From positions 340,923 through 404,922 of the forward strand of contig NZ_KI519477.1 in the NCBI RefSeq assembly GCF_000482725.1: a stretch of DNA of 64,000 bases, given 5' to 3'. The stretch comes from Psychromonas arctica DSM 14288. GTDB lineage: Bacteria > Pseudomonadota > Gammaproteobacteria > Enterobacterales > Psychromonadaceae. Each line of letters starts with the position of its first letter. Position 1 is the first letter of the stretch. The notes under the pieces are model-generated. The model saw only the letters and a program-made list of their open reading frames with translations, did not search any database and had not been told where the DNA came from. Both the position numbers and the translations under genes were made by a program. Below are positions 1-9,701 of this stretch, in pieces.

Positions 1-130
1 ATGATTATTTGGCTGTAAAAGTTTATGGATGTCTATCACTTATTCACTTACTACTATCACTTACTGTTCAGAAAGCGAATCGGTAACAGCTTTCTTTGCC
101 TACGTTCTTTGCTGTTCAAATAAAGTAGAG

Positions 131-192
131 TCGCCGACAGGGCGAAAACACAGTAAATAAAAATCAATATGACCGGAAGAGCGAAGACGAAG
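131..192. repeat. Dispersed intergenic repeat, copy 1 (diverged)
   Basis: This segment begins with the short GC hairpin cgccgacagggcg and runs on through aaaacacagtaaat to a gagcgaagac tail. The same order of blocks (cgccgcaagggcg, aaacacca-gcaatgaaatatcaa, ggacgagcgcagac) recurs near 22240 and 22593. All three are intergenic and none contains an ORF. Copy 1 is the most diverged, and its tail includes a triple gaagac. It is probably a member of a non-coding repeat family; the family name is not known to me. Confidence 0.45.
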
Positions 193-235
193 ACGAAGAC
201 CAATACTAACAAAAAAATAGAAGCCTATTGAGGCT

Positions 236-272
236 AAAAAAAACGCATGCCTAATTGCTTAGACATGCGTTT
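236..272 (-). terminator. Intrinsic terminator downstream of yqhD
   Basis: Read on the minus strand, a stem of aaacgcatg with catgcgttt closes a loop and runs into eight T residues. It lies about 150 bp past the stop codon of the minus-strand alcohol dehydrogenase, the only gene that reads into it. Confidence 0.75.
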
Positions 273-418
273 ATATTATTTCAAATATCGTTAGATAAAC
301 TTGTTTAATTTTATTTAGCTTAGTTTAGTTCAGCTCAGTAGTAACCAACGTCAAGGCATTAATGAATATGATGTCATTCAGTAAAAAACTAAACTATCTA
401 TTAAAACAACCACTTAAC

Positions 419-1570
419 TTAAAGTGCTGTTTCTAAGATTTGACGAGAACGAGCTAAATCTATTGTGCCGTTTTCACCAAGCTTAGTCATACCGTGTGCT
501 TCTAAACTTACCATTGCTGTATCAACATCAGCTTGTGTTAAGTCGATTTCGCTTAACGATACTGGTGTTTTCATTGCAGAGAAGAATGCTTTTGTTTTCT
601 CGATAGCTGCATCGATACGTGCATCATCTGAACCTTCAGTGATATTCCAAATACGCTCAGCGTACTGTAATAATTTTGCTTTTTTCTCTTCACGACATAC
701 TTGCATGACTGCTGGTAACACGATGGTTAAACTACGGCCGTGGTCTACGCCAAAGTTACCCGTTAGTTCGTGACCAATCATGTGTGTTGCCCAATCTTGA
801 GGAACACCTACACCAATTAAACCGCTTAGTGCTTGAGTCGCAGCCCACATTACGTTGGTACGCGCTTCCATATCTTGTAAATCAACAATCAGTTTTGGAC
901 CTTCTTCAACCAATGTTAATAGAATGCCTTCTGCAAAACGATCTTGGATTTTTGCATTAACCGGGTACGTTAGGTATTGCTCCATTACATGAACAAACGC
1001 ATCAACAACACCATTAGATGTTTGGCGTTCAGACAAGCTCAATGTAGTTTGAGGGTCTAGTACTGCAAATTGAGGACGTACAAGTGGATTACCAAATGCT
1101 AATTTTTCTTTACCACGAGTAACAACAGCACCTGCGTTTGTTTCTGAACCCGTCGCAGGTAATGTCAAAATACAGCCTAATGGTAATGCTGTTTCAATCT
1201 TGCCTTGTTTAGCAAGAATATCCCACGCTTCTTCACCTTCAAAGTTCACTGCAGCTGCAATAAATTTAGTACCATCAACAACAGAACCACCGCCTACTGC
1301 TAATAAGTAATCAAACCCTTCAGCACGAATACGCTCAACCGCTTTCATTAATGTATCGTATTGTGGGTTTGGCTCAATACCTGAAAACTCATCCCAGTTA
1401 TGGTCAGCAAGTGCTGTAACTACTTGGTCGTAAACGCCGTTGCCCTTAATAGAACCGCCACCATAAGTTACTAATATTTTTTTGTCTTTTGGAATACTGT
1501 TAGTGATTGCTGCAATTTGACCTTGACCAAAATGGATTGCGGTCGTGTTGTGGTAACTAAAATTGTTCAT
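419..1570 (-). CDS. yqhD: NADPH-dependent aldehyde reductase / iron-type alcohol dehydrogenase (YqhD family)
   Basis: The 383-residue protein is a full-length group III alcohol dehydrogenase, very close in pattern to E. coli YqhD, which reduces a broad range of aldehydes in the cytosol with NADPH. The nucleotide-binding GGGSVVDGTKF motif lies at residues 93-103. The metal ligands expected for the family are present as D190, H194, H263 and H277. The start is supported by a ggagt ribosome site just upstream of the ATG. It is transcribed divergently from an OhrR-like MarR gene. YqhD is known to clear toxic aldehydes from lipid peroxidation, so a peroxide-sensing neighbour fits; that control is my inference. 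Confidence 0.9.
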   Translation of the reverse strand: MNNFSYHNTTAIHFGQGQIAAITNSIPKDKKILVTYGGGSIKGNGVYDQVVTALADHNWDEFSGIEPNPQYDTLMKAVERIRAEGFDYLLAVGGGSVVDGTKFIAAAVNFEGEEAWDILAKQGKIETALPLGCILTLPATGSETNAGAVVTRGKEKLAFGNPLVRPQFAVLDPQTTLSLSERQTSNGVVDAFVHVMEQYLTYPVNAKIQDRFAEGILLTLVEEGPKLIVDLQDMEARTNVMWAATQALSGLIGVGVPQDWATHMIGHELTGNFGVDHGRSLTIVLPAVMQVCREEKKAKLLQYAERIWNITEGSDDARIDAAIEKTKAFFSAMKTPVSLSEIDLTQADVDTAMVSLEAHGMTKLGENGTIDLARSRQILETAL

Positions 1571-1802
1571 CTATTACTCCTTTAAAACGATTGTTGGACT
1601 CAAGTAATAAGTGCAATCGTTTATTAAAAAATTTTTGTATTGCTGAAAAACGAGATATTTGAATACATGATATTTGAATATATCGAATCGACTTTTATAA
1701 AAGCCCTATACGCTTCAGCTTTACATTTTGATCAAATATGAAAACAACATGGGCCAAATATTGATCGGATATGGCACATCGAAATAATTATCATTCGAAT
1801 TA

Positions 1803-1832
1803 AATTGCACACAACTTAATTGTGCGGCAATT
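1803..1832. promoter_or_regulatory. Imperfect inverted repeat, probable MarR/OhrR-type operator
   Basis: The outer arms aattgc and gcaatt enclose inner arms cacaa and ttgtg around a short AT centre. It lies in the 364 bp spacer between the divergent yqhD and MarR genes, about 100 bp from the regulator's start. MarR/OhrR proteins usually bind such dyads in their own promoters. The assignment is by position and symmetry only. Confidence 0.45.
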
Positions 1833-1863
1833 ATATCTCGCATTGAAACGATAACGCAAGTAT

Positions 1864-1875
1864 ATTGTGCACAAT
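1864..1875. promoter_or_regulatory. Perfect 12 bp palindrome, candidate autoregulatory operator
   Basis: attgtgcacaat is a perfect dyad, 23 bp upstream of the ATG at 1898 and 60 bp upstream of the GTG at 1935. It shares the ttgtgc core with the dyad at 1803-1832. This is where a MarR-family repressor would block its own promoter. Confidence 0.5.
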
Positions 1876-1920
1876 GTAATTATTTAACGGATTGAATATG
1901 AGTAGCGATAAGGCAGAATT

Positions 1921-1950
1921 AAAAGTGAGTAAAAGTGAGTAAAAGTGAAG
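1921..1950 (+). repeat. Tandem 10 bp repeat at the start of the MarR gene
   Basis: Three consecutive units read aaaagtgagt, aaaagtgagt and aaaagtgaag. An ATG at 1898 opens a frame that stops at the TAA at 1940-1942 inside this array. Removing exactly one 10 bp unit would put that ATG in frame with the regulator coding sequence. The number of copies therefore decides which start codon can be used. Confidence 0.8.
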
Positions 1951-2483
1951 AGGTGGGTGATAGTTTAGTTGATGAGAGTTCCGTAGGTAAGAGTTCAGTG
2001 GGTAATAGTTCAGTTAATAACTGTTCAACTAATCATTGCTCAATAGTTGAGCCCGGTTCTAACTTAGCCATTGAAAAGCAACTTTGTTTCTCTTTATACA
2101 GCACAGCCAATGCCATTGTTCGCGCGTATCGCCCGATGTTGAAAGCACTTGATTTAACTTACCCTCAATATCTAGTGATGATTGTGCTTTGGAGTAATAA
2201 CGGGATCAATGTAAAAGATCTCGGGCAGATATTACATTTAGATTCCGGCACCTTAACGCCTTTATTAAAACGCCTCGAAAGTAAGCAAGTATTAATGCGA
2301 AAACGCGGTGAAGATGATGAACGCGTACGTGAAATCTTTTTAACTGCGCAGGGTATTAACTTAAAAAAACAAGCTGAAGCCGTTCCAGAACAGATGTTAT
2401 GTAAAGCTAAATTACCTTTGCAAGAACTACTCGAATTAAAGAAAGGCTGTGATAGATTATTTGAAAATTTAACTGAAGAATAA
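1935..2483 (+). CDS. MarR-family transcriptional regulator, OhrR-like
   Basis: The 182-residue frame opens with GTG and contains a complete winged-helix MarR domain from about residue 45. The segment EKQLCFSLYS has the reactive cysteine (C51) typical of OhrR, the organic-hydroperoxide sensor, and LTYPQYLVM and LDSGTLTPLLKRLE are the matching dimer and recognition-helix segments. The first 43 residues are unusual: low complexity, made of five 5-residue units (SSVGK, SSVGN, SSVNN, CSTNH, CSIVE). The start is uncertain. The GTG has only a weak ribosome site, and the ATG at 1898 would need loss of one 10 bp repeat. No ohr gene is adjacent; the divergent neighbour is yqhD, a plausible target. Confidence 0.8.
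   Translation: MSKSEEVGDSLVDESSVGKSSVGNSSVNNCSTNHCSIVEPGSNLAIEKQLCFSLYSTANAIVRAYRPMLKALDLTYPQYLVMIVLWSNNGINVKDLGQILHLDSGTLTPLLKRLESKQVLMRKRGEDDERVREIFLTAQGINLKKQAEAVPEQMLCKAKLPLQELLELKKGCDRLFENLTEE
1977..2051 (+). repeat. In-frame 15 bp tandem repeat, five units, inside the MarR gene
   Basis: The units are agttccgtaggtaag, agttcagtgggtaat, agttcagttaataac, tgttcaactaatcat and tgctcaatagttgag. Each encodes one pentapeptide of the low-complexity N-terminal tail. The period is a multiple of three, so changes in copy number would lengthen or shorten the tail without shifting the frame. Confidence 0.75.
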
Positions 2484-2688
2484 TTGGTACAATCATAATA
2501 GATGACGGTTTTATTTTCTAATATTGGTAAGCATTTTTTACAATAAATAACCTAAGGTACTCACTTATCTCAGTTTTATATGTAATGCGAAACAGCAACT
2601 AAATAATAAAATAACTAACTATTTTATCATTTAGTTGTCACATGCTTTCTCTAGACTACTCGTTTTTACATACAGAAGGATAAAGTGA

Positions 2689-4458
2689 ATGAAAGGTTCT
2701 ATTTCTCGTCGTGACTTCCTCATTTTAACAGCGAAAGGTGCAGGCGCAGCGGTTGTATCATACGGTTTAATGGGTTGTGCTACCGATGATGATGATGACA
2801 ATCAAACAAACAATAGTATTCGCTTCAATCATGGTATCGCCAGTGGTGATCCTTTAATGGATGCCATTATTTTGTGGACACGCATAACACCAAGTAGCGA
2901 TGGTGAGATAACCGTGTCTTGGGAGATAGCAATAGATCAGGCTTTCACTCAATTAGTTAACACTGGTAATACCACCACCAGCGCAGCAAGAGATTATACA
3001 ATTAAAGTAGATGCTATCGGTCTTTCGGCTAGCACTACTTATTATTATCGTTTCATCTGTAATGGCACAACGTCTTCAATAGGTACCACTAAAACCTTAC
3101 CCGATGGCTCGCCTGATTCTGTTAAATTAGCGGTGTTATCTTGTGCGAACTACCCTGCAGGATTTTTTAACGTTTATAACTTAGCGGCGCAACAAGATGA
3201 TTTAGATGCCGTATTACATCTCGGTGATTATATTTATGAGTATGGCCGAGGTGAGTACGGAAGTGATAATGCCGAGACATTAGATCGTCAAGTATTACCA
3301 GCAACTGAGATCTTTAGTTTAAGCGATTATCGTACTCGTTATGCCCAATACCACAGCGATCCTGATTTACAATTACTACACAGTAAAGTGCCTTTTATTA
3401 CCGTTTGGGATGACCATGAAGTGGCTGATGATACTTGGAGTGACGGTGCTGGAAATCATAATGAAGGTGAAGGCAGCTTTGAAGATCGTAAACTTGCAGC
3501 GTTACAAGCTTATTTTGAATGGTTACCTATCCGCCCTTGGAGTGAAGGTAATTATGCAGAAATCTACCGTCAATTTTCATTTGGTGATCTCGTTGATTTA
3601 TATATGTTAGATACACGTGTTCTAGCACGAGAAAAACAACTCGATTACGCTGATTATTTCGATGGTAGTGTTTTGTTTGATGAAGCGACGTTTAACCAAG
3701 ATCTCTATGAAACTGAAAGAACTATGCTGGGCACAGAGCAATTACAATGGCTTAAAGATAGCGTAAGTGTGAATAATGGTCGCTGGCAATTATTAGGTCA
3801 ACAAGTGTTAATGGGTGAAATGAAGTTGCCTGGTGCAGTTGCATTAAATGCTATGAGTACTACGGATTATGCTGAGTTAGGACCATTAGCTTTGTTAGCT
3901 GGGCGTATTAAAGCAGGTGACCCTACCATAACCGCAGATGAGCAAACTTACTATGAAGCCAATGCAGACAAACTCACTGCTGATTCACTTAGTTTATTAT
4001 CTTTTCCTGAACTGCCATATAACTTAGATGCATGGGATGGGTATGCGACAGAAAGAGATAAAATATTGGCGATCTTTAATGACGCGTCAAAAAATTTAGT
4101 GGTAGTGGCGGGTGATACGCATAATGCGTGGGCAAATGAGTTGTCTAATAGCGATGATAAAATTGTCGGTGTTGAGTTTGCAACGGCTTCTATTTCCTCC
4201 CCCGGCCTTGAGTATTATTTAAGTATTAGCGATGATGCAATAGAAAGTACAGAGGATGGTTTTGTGTCTTTGATTGAGGGGCTTAAGTATTCAAATGCTA
4301 AAGATAGAGGCTTTTTAACACTCACCTTCACTCAAGAGAAGGTTGAAAGCCAATGGCATTATGTCGACACTATTCTTAGTTCAGAGTACGCAGAGCTGAC
4401 TGATCGACTTAAAGTCGCCACTAGTCATGCAGATGAGCCTGGCTTAACGTTCTCATAA
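2689..4458 (+). CDS. phoD: PhoD-family alkaline phosphatase, Tat-exported lipoprotein-like
   Basis: The 589-residue protein starts with a twin-arginine signal (SRRDFL, residues 6-11) followed by a hydrophobic stretch and LMGC (C30), which suggests Tat export and possible lipid attachment. A PhoD N-terminal beta domain (about 45-140) precedes the metallophosphatase domain, with GDYIYEYG, WDDHEVADD and GDTHNAW near the C-terminus as likely metal ligands. PhoD enzymes are calcium- and iron-dependent phosphomono/diesterases that release phosphate outside the cytoplasm. An aagga ribosome site precedes the ATG. No pho box is evident to me. It stands alone, convergent with tdh. Confidence 0.88.
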   Translation: MKGSISRRDFLILTAKGAGAAVVSYGLMGCATDDDDDNQTNNSIRFNHGIASGDPLMDAIILWTRITPSSDGEITVSWEIAIDQAFTQLVNTGNTTTSAARDYTIKVDAIGLSASTTYYYRFICNGTTSSIGTTKTLPDGSPDSVKLAVLSCANYPAGFFNVYNLAAQQDDLDAVLHLGDYIYEYGRGEYGSDNAETLDRQVLPATEIFSLSDYRTRYAQYHSDPDLQLLHSKVPFITVWDDHEVADDTWSDGAGNHNEGEGSFEDRKLAALQAYFEWLPIRPWSEGNYAEIYRQFSFGDLVDLYMLDTRVLAREKQLDYADYFDGSVLFDEATFNQDLYETERTMLGTEQLQWLKDSVSVNNGRWQLLGQQVLMGEMKLPGAVALNAMSTTDYAELGPLALLAGRIKAGDPTITADEQTYYEANADKLTADSLSLLSFPELPYNLDAWDGYATERDKILAIFNDASKNLVVVAGDTHNAWANELSNSDDKIVGVEFATASISSPGLEYYLSISDDAIESTEDGFVSLIEGLKYSNAKDRGFLTLTFTQEKVESQWHYVDTILSSEYAELTDRLKVATSHADEPGLTFS

Positions 4459-4480
4459 ACTTAGCTTAAACATAGCGGCA

Positions 4481-4509
4481 ATAACTAATATAACTAATAT
4501 AACTAATAT
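4481..4509. repeat. 9 bp tandem repeat, three units
   Basis: ataactaat is repeated three times in the phoD-tdh spacer, immediately after the phoD stop region. It has no coding role. Confidence 0.7.
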
Positions 4510-4540
4510 AGTGACCATAACGACACATCTATATTAAGCT

Positions 4541-4574
4541 GATACCATTCTGATTTATTTTTCAGAATGGTATC
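4541..4574. terminator. Hairpin between convergent phoD and tdh
   Basis: A perfect 13 bp stem (gataccattctga with tcagaatggtatc) lies between two convergent genes. There is no long T-run on either side, so it may be a weak bidirectional terminator or an mRNA 3' end stabiliser. Confidence 0.5.
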
Positions 4575-4708
4575 AATATTTAACTATTTTTCAGTACGTT
4601 AGACTAATAAAAAGCTTTCAGTACTTCTGACTAACTATAAGCTAGCAACAGTATTAACCAGCATTACTAAGCCAGTAGCAGTAGCAGTATCAACCAGCAA
4701 CAAAGTTA

Positions 4709-5743
4709 CTATTTTTCCCAGTCTAAAATCACTTTACCTGACTTACCAGAACACATCATATCGAAGCCTTTTTGGAAATCATCCACGCTAAAATGATGTG
4801 TAATAATAGGTGTTAAATCTAAGCCCGATTGGATAAGACTGGCCATTTTGTACCAGGTTTCAAACATCTCACGACCATAGATACCTTTAATCACTAAACC
4901 TTTAAAGATAACCTGATTCCAATCCACTGCCATCTCTGCAGGTGGAATACCTAATAGAGCGACTTTACCACCATGGTTCATATTTTTTAACATGCTATTA
5001 AACGCAGCTGGGTTACCAGACATTTCTAATCCCACATCAAAACCTTCTGTCATACCCAGTTCAGATATTACGTCTTCTAGTTTTTCATCTTTGACATTAA
5101 CAGCACGTGTTACGCCCATTTTTTTAGCAAGATCTAAACGGTATTGGTTAACATCGGTGATCACCACATGACGAGCACCAACATGTTTTGCAACCGCGGC
5201 AGCCATAATCCCTATTGGGCCAGCACCAGTGATCAGGACATCTTCGCCTACCAAATCAAACGATAACGCGGTATGAACCGCATTACCAAAGGGGTCAAAA
5301 ATAGATGCAAGATCATCGGAGATTTGATCAGGGATCTTAAACGCGTTAAACGCAGGCAATACTAAAAATTCAGAAAAGGCCCCTGTTCTATTAACCCCTA
5401 CACCACTTGTATTACGACAAAGATGGGTACGACCACAGCGACAATTACGGCAATGTCCGCAGGTAATGTGCCCTTCTCCAGAAACACGATCACCGATATT
5501 AAAACCGCGAACCTCTTGTCCCATGCCAACCACTTCGCCCACGTATTCATGACCAACAACTAAAGGTACAGGAATAGTTTGTTGCGCCCATTCATCCCAG
5601 TTATAAATATGAATGTCAGTACCACAAATCGCTGTTTTTTTAATGCGGATAAGCAAGTCATTATGCCCAACTTCAGGCTTATCAACTTGCGTCATCCATA
5701 ACCCTTTTTCGGATTTTAATTTTGCTAACGCTTTAATCTTCAT
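4709..5743 (-). CDS. tdh: L-threonine 3-dehydrogenase
   Basis: This 344-residue zinc-dependent medium-chain dehydrogenase oxidises L-threonine to 2-amino-3-ketobutyrate with NAD+. The catalytic zinc site includes C40 in [15 protein letters not shown] and the GHEYVGEV block. Four clustered cysteines ([15 protein letters not shown], about 98-112) form the structural zinc site. [10 protein letters not shown] is the Rossmann nucleotide-binding motif. Its start overlaps the last 11 bp of kbl, so the two are translationally coupled and the product passes straight to Kbl. The length is normal for the family. Confidence 0.96.
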   Translation of the reverse strand: MKIKALAKLKSEKGLWMTQVDKPEVGHNDLLIRIKKTAICGTDIHIYNWDEWAQQTIPVPLVVGHEYVGEVVGMGQEVRGFNIGDRVSGEGHITCGHCRNCRCGRTHLCRNTSGVGVNRTGAFSEFLVLPAFNAFKIPDQISDDLASIFDPFGNAVHTALSFDLVGEDVLITGAGPIGIMAAAVAKHVGARHVVITDVNQYRLDLAKKMGVTRAVNVKDEKLEDVISELGMTEGFDVGLEMSGNPAAFNSMLKNMNHGGKVALLGIPPAEMAVDWNQVIFKGLVIKGIYGREMFETWYKMASLIQSGLDLTPIITHHFSVDDFQKGFDMMCSGKSGKVILDWEK

Positions 5744-6938
5744 GACTAATTAACCCCATATCTTGCCCAACTTTAATGAACGCATCAATCGCAGTATCAA
5801 GCTGTTCACGCGAATGTGCGGCTGACATTTGTGTACGAATACGTGCTTTTCCTTTAGGTACCACAGGGAAAGAGAAAGCCACCACGTAAATACCTAATGA
5901 TAAGGCACGCTCAGCAAACTCCGCTGCAACTTTTGCATCACCTAACATAATAGGAATAATGGCATGATCGGCTCCTCCCATGGTGAAACCGGCGGCTTCC
6001 ATACGCGTACGGAAGTGCGCTGAGTTTTCCCATAGTTTGCTGCGAAGATGTCCAGATTCAGCGAGTAAATCCAAAACTCGAATAGATGCTGAAACAATCG
6101 CAGGTGCAACCGAGTTAGAAAACAGGTACGGACGAGAGCGTTGGCGTAACCAATCGATAACTTCCTTTTTACCTGAAGTATAACCACCAGAGGCACCGCC
6201 CATCGCTTTACCTAGCGTACCAGTAATAATATCAATGCGGTCAATCACATCATGGTATTCATGTGTGCCAGCGCCATTTTCGCCCATAAAACCAACTGCG
6301 TGAGAATCATCAACCATTACCAGTGCGTCATATTTATCAGCTAAGTCACAAATGGCCGGTAAGTTTGCCACCACCCCGTCCATTGAGAACACACCATCAG
6401 TAACAATAAGAGTATGGCGAGCACCCGCTTCTTTAGCAGCAATCAATTGTTGTTCAAGTTCAGTCATGTCGTTATTGGCATAACGAAAACGCATTGCTTT
6501 ACATAAACGAACACCGTCAATAATAGAAGCATGGTTTAATGCATCTGAAATAATCGCATCTTCTTTGTCTAAAATAGTTTCAAATAATCCCGCGTTGGCA
6601 TCAAAACATGAGGTATAAAGGATGGTGTCTTCTTTACCTAAAAAAGTAGATAGCTTTTGCTCTAATATTTTATGCGAATCTTGTGTACCACAAATAAAAC
6701 GTACCGATGCCATCCCAAAACCATGTTCATCCATGCCATCTTTCGCGGCCTGAATAAGCGTTTCATGATTAGCTAAACCTAAATAGTTATTGGCACAAAA
6801 GTTTAATACTTCTTGCCCTGTAGAAATTGAAACAGAAGCTTTTTGCGCGGAAGTAATGATACGTTCAGACTTGTATAATCCTTCATTCTTTACTGTTTCT
6901 ATTTGTGTTTTGATTTGTGCGTAGAATGTAGAAGACAT
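5733..6938 (-). CDS. kbl: 2-amino-3-ketobutyrate CoA ligase (glycine C-acetyltransferase)
   Basis: The 401-residue PLP enzyme of the alpha-oxoamine synthase family cleaves 2-amino-3-ketobutyrate with CoA to give glycine and acetyl-CoA. The PLP lysine is K244 in [14 protein letters not shown], and [11 protein letters not shown] is the cofactor-binding aspartate region. It is the first gene of the kbl-tdh operon, and tdh overlaps its end. A gaagga ribosome site precedes the ATG. The upstream region is AT-rich and would hold the promoter. Kbl-Tdh lets the cell use threonine as a source of glycine and acetyl-CoA. Confidence 0.96.
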   Translation of the reverse strand: MSSTFYAQIKTQIETVKNEGLYKSERIITSAQKASVSISTGQEVLNFCANNYLGLANHETLIQAAKDGMDEHGFGMASVRFICGTQDSHKILEQKLSTFLGKEDTILYTSCFDANAGLFETILDKEDAIISDALNHASIIDGVRLCKAMRFRYANNDMTELEQQLIAAKEAGARHTLIVTDGVFSMDGVVANLPAICDLADKYDALVMVDDSHAVGFMGENGAGTHEYHDVIDRIDIITGTLGKAMGGASGGYTSGKKEVIDWLRQRSRPYLFSNSVAPAIVSASIRVLDLLAESGHLRSKLWENSAHFRTRMEAAGFTMGGADHAIIPIMLGDAKVAAEFAERALSLGIYVVAFSFPVVPKGKARIRTQMSAAHSREQLDTAIDAFIKVGQDMGLISHED

Positions 6939-7154
6939 AAACTTTCCTTCTTTAAGTTGTCATTGCTTAAGTATAAGCGATTAAGTAATTTTTATTGTGA
7001 TGGCTTTAGTCGTTAATCTTTTATATGTAATTTTCTATATAGAAAGCGACATATTAATGTTGCTTATAAAAAATATAATAAAACCGAATAAATTCATTCT
7101 AATTGAAAGCGATTATTACTATTAGCCCCTAACATGGAAAATCATTTGTGAATT

Positions 7155-8102
7155 ATGAGCACAAATAAACTAATTACATGATTACCCGATTTAGCCACGC
7201 TTATTGTTGTTGTCAGTCAAGGAAGCTTTACCACGGCAACTAAAAAGCGAGGAGTAACGCCCTCTACTTTAAGTAAATTAATCACACGTTTAGAAAGTCC
7301 ATTATCGGTAAAGTTGTTTGAGCGAACAACACGCCGCTTATTGCTCACCGATGCGGGTAAAAAAAATACCAACAATCGACGATCATCCTTGAGGCAGTTC
7401 AACAAACTATTGATATCTCTAGTTTAGAATATACCGTGCCTTCAGGAATGTTAACCGTTGCTGTACCAAAAGCATTTTTAACCATTAGATTGCAGCCACT
7501 GGTCACTCCTTTTTAACTGAATAACCGAAAATTCAATTAAAGCTAAGAGCGTCAGACAGTAATATCGATATGATAGTGCAGGGAGTTGATGCGGTATTTT
7601 TCTTAACCAATGCCCCTTGATCATGAAAGAGATTGGTAAAGTTAATTTAAAGCTCTGCGCAAGACCTGAATATATCAAAAAAAGAGGTTGTCCGACTCAT
7701 CCACAATAATTGTCAGACCATGATTGCTTGTATTTAGGTAAAACCGCTATCGACCATACCTGGGTATTTATGAAGCAGGATGAACGACACGTAATAGCCG
7801 TATCGGGGGGCTATGCAGCCAACCATTCTCAAAAACGCTTAAATGGCGTTAAAGATGCTTTTAAGATTGGTATGCTCCCTGACTTTGTCATTAAAAATGC
7901 ATTACAAAAAAATGAAGTTGTTGAGGTACCTTCAGATTGGGGAATTAAAGGAAACTACGCGGGTGTAATAGCAATGCAGTATGCACAGAATAAATATATG
8001 CCCTCTCATTTAAAAGGGGTTACTGAGTTTGTAACAGCGCACTTAATAAAGGTAACTTTAATGAAAGGTGTCTTTAATGAAGGCATGGTTAATACGGAAT
8101 AA
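7155..8102 (+). pseudogene. Decayed LysR-family regulator
   Basis: An ATG at 7155 opens MSTNKLIT, then a TGA at 7179. The same frame continues as LPDLATLIVVVSQGSF, and after it a recognisable LysR helix-turn-helix (TPSTLSKLITRLE, LFERTTRRLLLTDAG). The frame is then lost. The sensor domain can be followed in pieces (SGMLTVAVPKAFL; LKLCARPEYIKK), and a stop sits just before 7710. The last open piece (7710-8102) has the typical LysR end (WVFMKQ, GIKGNYAGVIAMQYA). At least two in-frame stops and one frameshift make this a pseudogene. The 130-residue terminal frame is unlikely to be used alone. Confidence 0.85.
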
Positions 8103-8146
8103 GAAAATACAACATTAATAGAGTAATGGTAGCAGCCTGTTTAATG

Positions 8147-8188
8147 TTGATTATTGATTATTGATTATTGATTATTGGCTATTGGTGA
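8147..8188. repeat. 7 bp tandem repeat, about six units
   Basis: ttgatta is repeated four times perfectly, followed by ttggcta and ttggtga. It lies between the LysR pseudogene and the end of atoE and encodes nothing. Confidence 0.75.
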
Positions 8189-8243
8189 TGCCTGCGACAT
8201 TCAACGCTAATTTAACGCCGCAGACATTAGCTAATGTTTTTAA

Positions 8244-9701
8244 TTAAAACACTAATAAACCAAGCGAAATAATAACACCAGAGCCGAATAACGCCATGAT
8301 GCAGTATCCCATCACATCTTTAGCCCCTAAGCCTGCAATTGCCAACGCTGGTAATGCCCAAAAAGGTTGGATCATATTAGTCCATGCATCTCCCCAAGCA
8401 ATCGCCATCGCTGTTTTCGCAGCATCAACACCTAATGCAGCACCTGCTGGCATCATAATCGGTGCTTGAACGGCCCATTGACCGCCACCTGACGGTACAA
8501 AAAAGTTTACAATCCCAGCACTTAAAAAGGTAAAGACAGGAAATGTTGTTTCATTTGAAATTGAAACAAAACCTGCAGAAATAATCCCTGCTAATGAAGT
8601 ACCTGAATCGCCCATTGCAGTCATCATACCCATGATACCGGCGTAGAATGGGAACTGTAATAATATGCCTGAACAGTTTTTAGCGCCTTGAGAAACGGAA
8701 CTTAATAAGCTCTTAGGCGTTCCGTGTAGCAGGATTGCAGAGAATAAGAAGGTGAAGTTAACGATATTAAGATTAAGTGCAAAACCATTATTAATAAAAT
8801 AATAGAAAATGTAAGTAAATCCCATCGCGCCGAGTAATAATGACAATACGCGGCTATTTTCCAAACGCTCTGCAGGTGTCATTTTTTCCTGAGATTCCGT
8901 TTCTTGATCATTTAATGTGTCAGCCTGTAACTCTTTACCTTGAAAATTTCTGCCTTTTGACGCTTTACCTTGGCCAGCTCCCTGCAGTGCAGTTTGCTCT
9001 TTTAATAATTGCGCATCAATGGTGATAATATCTTTTCCTACGGGATGCATTAAGCGATTCAAAATTGGAATAGTAATTAACATCACCGCAAGAATAGTCA
9101 AATTCATGGTTGAGAAAATCGTTTCAGAGGTTGGAATTGGTGACGTTACCGCGCCATTAGTCACGGCACTCAAGTTAGTACCACTTGCCAACGCTAATGG
9201 GATCGAGCCTGATAACCCCGCATGCCAAAATAAAAAGCCACTATAAGCAGAAGCAATGAGCAAACGGTAATCCACCCCCCTTACACGAGAAGCAATTTCA
9301 CGCGCAAATATAGCACCAACAACCAGACCGAATCCCCAGTTAACCCAACAAGCGATAGCACTAATAAAGGTCACTAATAAGATGGCTTGATTTGGTGTTT
9401 TAGCAATACTCGCGAGTACCGCTAGTTTACTTTTAAAAGCAGGAGCACTGGCCATTGCATGTCCTGTCACAACTACCATTGCCATTTGCATTGAGAAGGT
9501 TAGTAATTTCCAAAATCCACCAGCCCACGCATCAACAACTTGTATTGGACTTTGCCCCGTACTCGGCATAACCAACACAAAAACCGCTAAGGTTAATACA
9601 ATCGCAAAAATAAAGGGATCCGGAAGGTAACGTTGAAGTAGAGTTACAAAAAACTTACTGAGTCTTTGTAATACACTGAGTTGTGCTACGTTCGTATTCA
9701 T
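8244..9701 (-). CDS. atoE: Short-chain fatty acid transporter AtoE family
   Basis: The 485-residue, strongly hydrophobic protein has about a dozen membrane segments and is a short-chain fatty acid carrier (AtoE family), expected in the inner membrane for uptake of acetoacetate or butyrate. Family-like segments are YLPDPFIFAIVLTL, WAGGFWKLLTFSMQMA, VNWGFGLVVGAIFARE and FFVPSGGGQWAVQAP. A hydrophilic loop at about 230-275, rich in Q, E and K, separates the two halves. It is the last gene of the ato cluster, 319 bp after atoB, so it may have its own promoter. In E. coli atoE lies between atoA and atoB, so the order differs here. Confidence 0.9.
   Translation of the reverse strand: MNTNVAQLSVLQRLSKFFVTLLQRYLPDPFIFAIVLTLAVFVLVMPSTGQSPIQVVDAWAGGFWKLLTFSMQMAMVVVTGHAMASAPAFKSKLAVLASIAKTPNQAILLVTFISAIACWVNWGFGLVVGAIFAREIASRVRGVDYRLLIASAYSGFLFWHAGLSGSIPLALASGTNLSAVTNGAVTSPIPTSETIFSTMNLTILAVMLITIPILNRLMHPVGKDIITIDAQLLKEQTALQGAGQGKASKGRNFQGKELQADTLNDQETESQEKMTPAERLENSRVLSLLLGAMGFTYIFYYFINNGFALNLNIVNFTFLFSAILLHGTPKSLLSSVSQGAKNCSGILLQFPFYAGIMGMMTAMGDSGTSLAGIISAGFVSISNETTFPVFTFLSAGIVNFFVPSGGGQWAVQAPIMMPAGAALGVDAAKTAMAIAWGDAWTNMIQPFWALPALAIAGLGAKDVMGYCIMALFGSGVIISLGLLVF

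Noticed and set aside
5942-6196. Extra ORFs on both strands inside kbl
   Set aside because: They lie wholly within a conserved enzyme gene in other frames and have no motifs.
7710-8102. Independent 130-residue gene
   Set aside because: It is the C-terminal LysR effector half, continuous in homology with the preceding broken frames.
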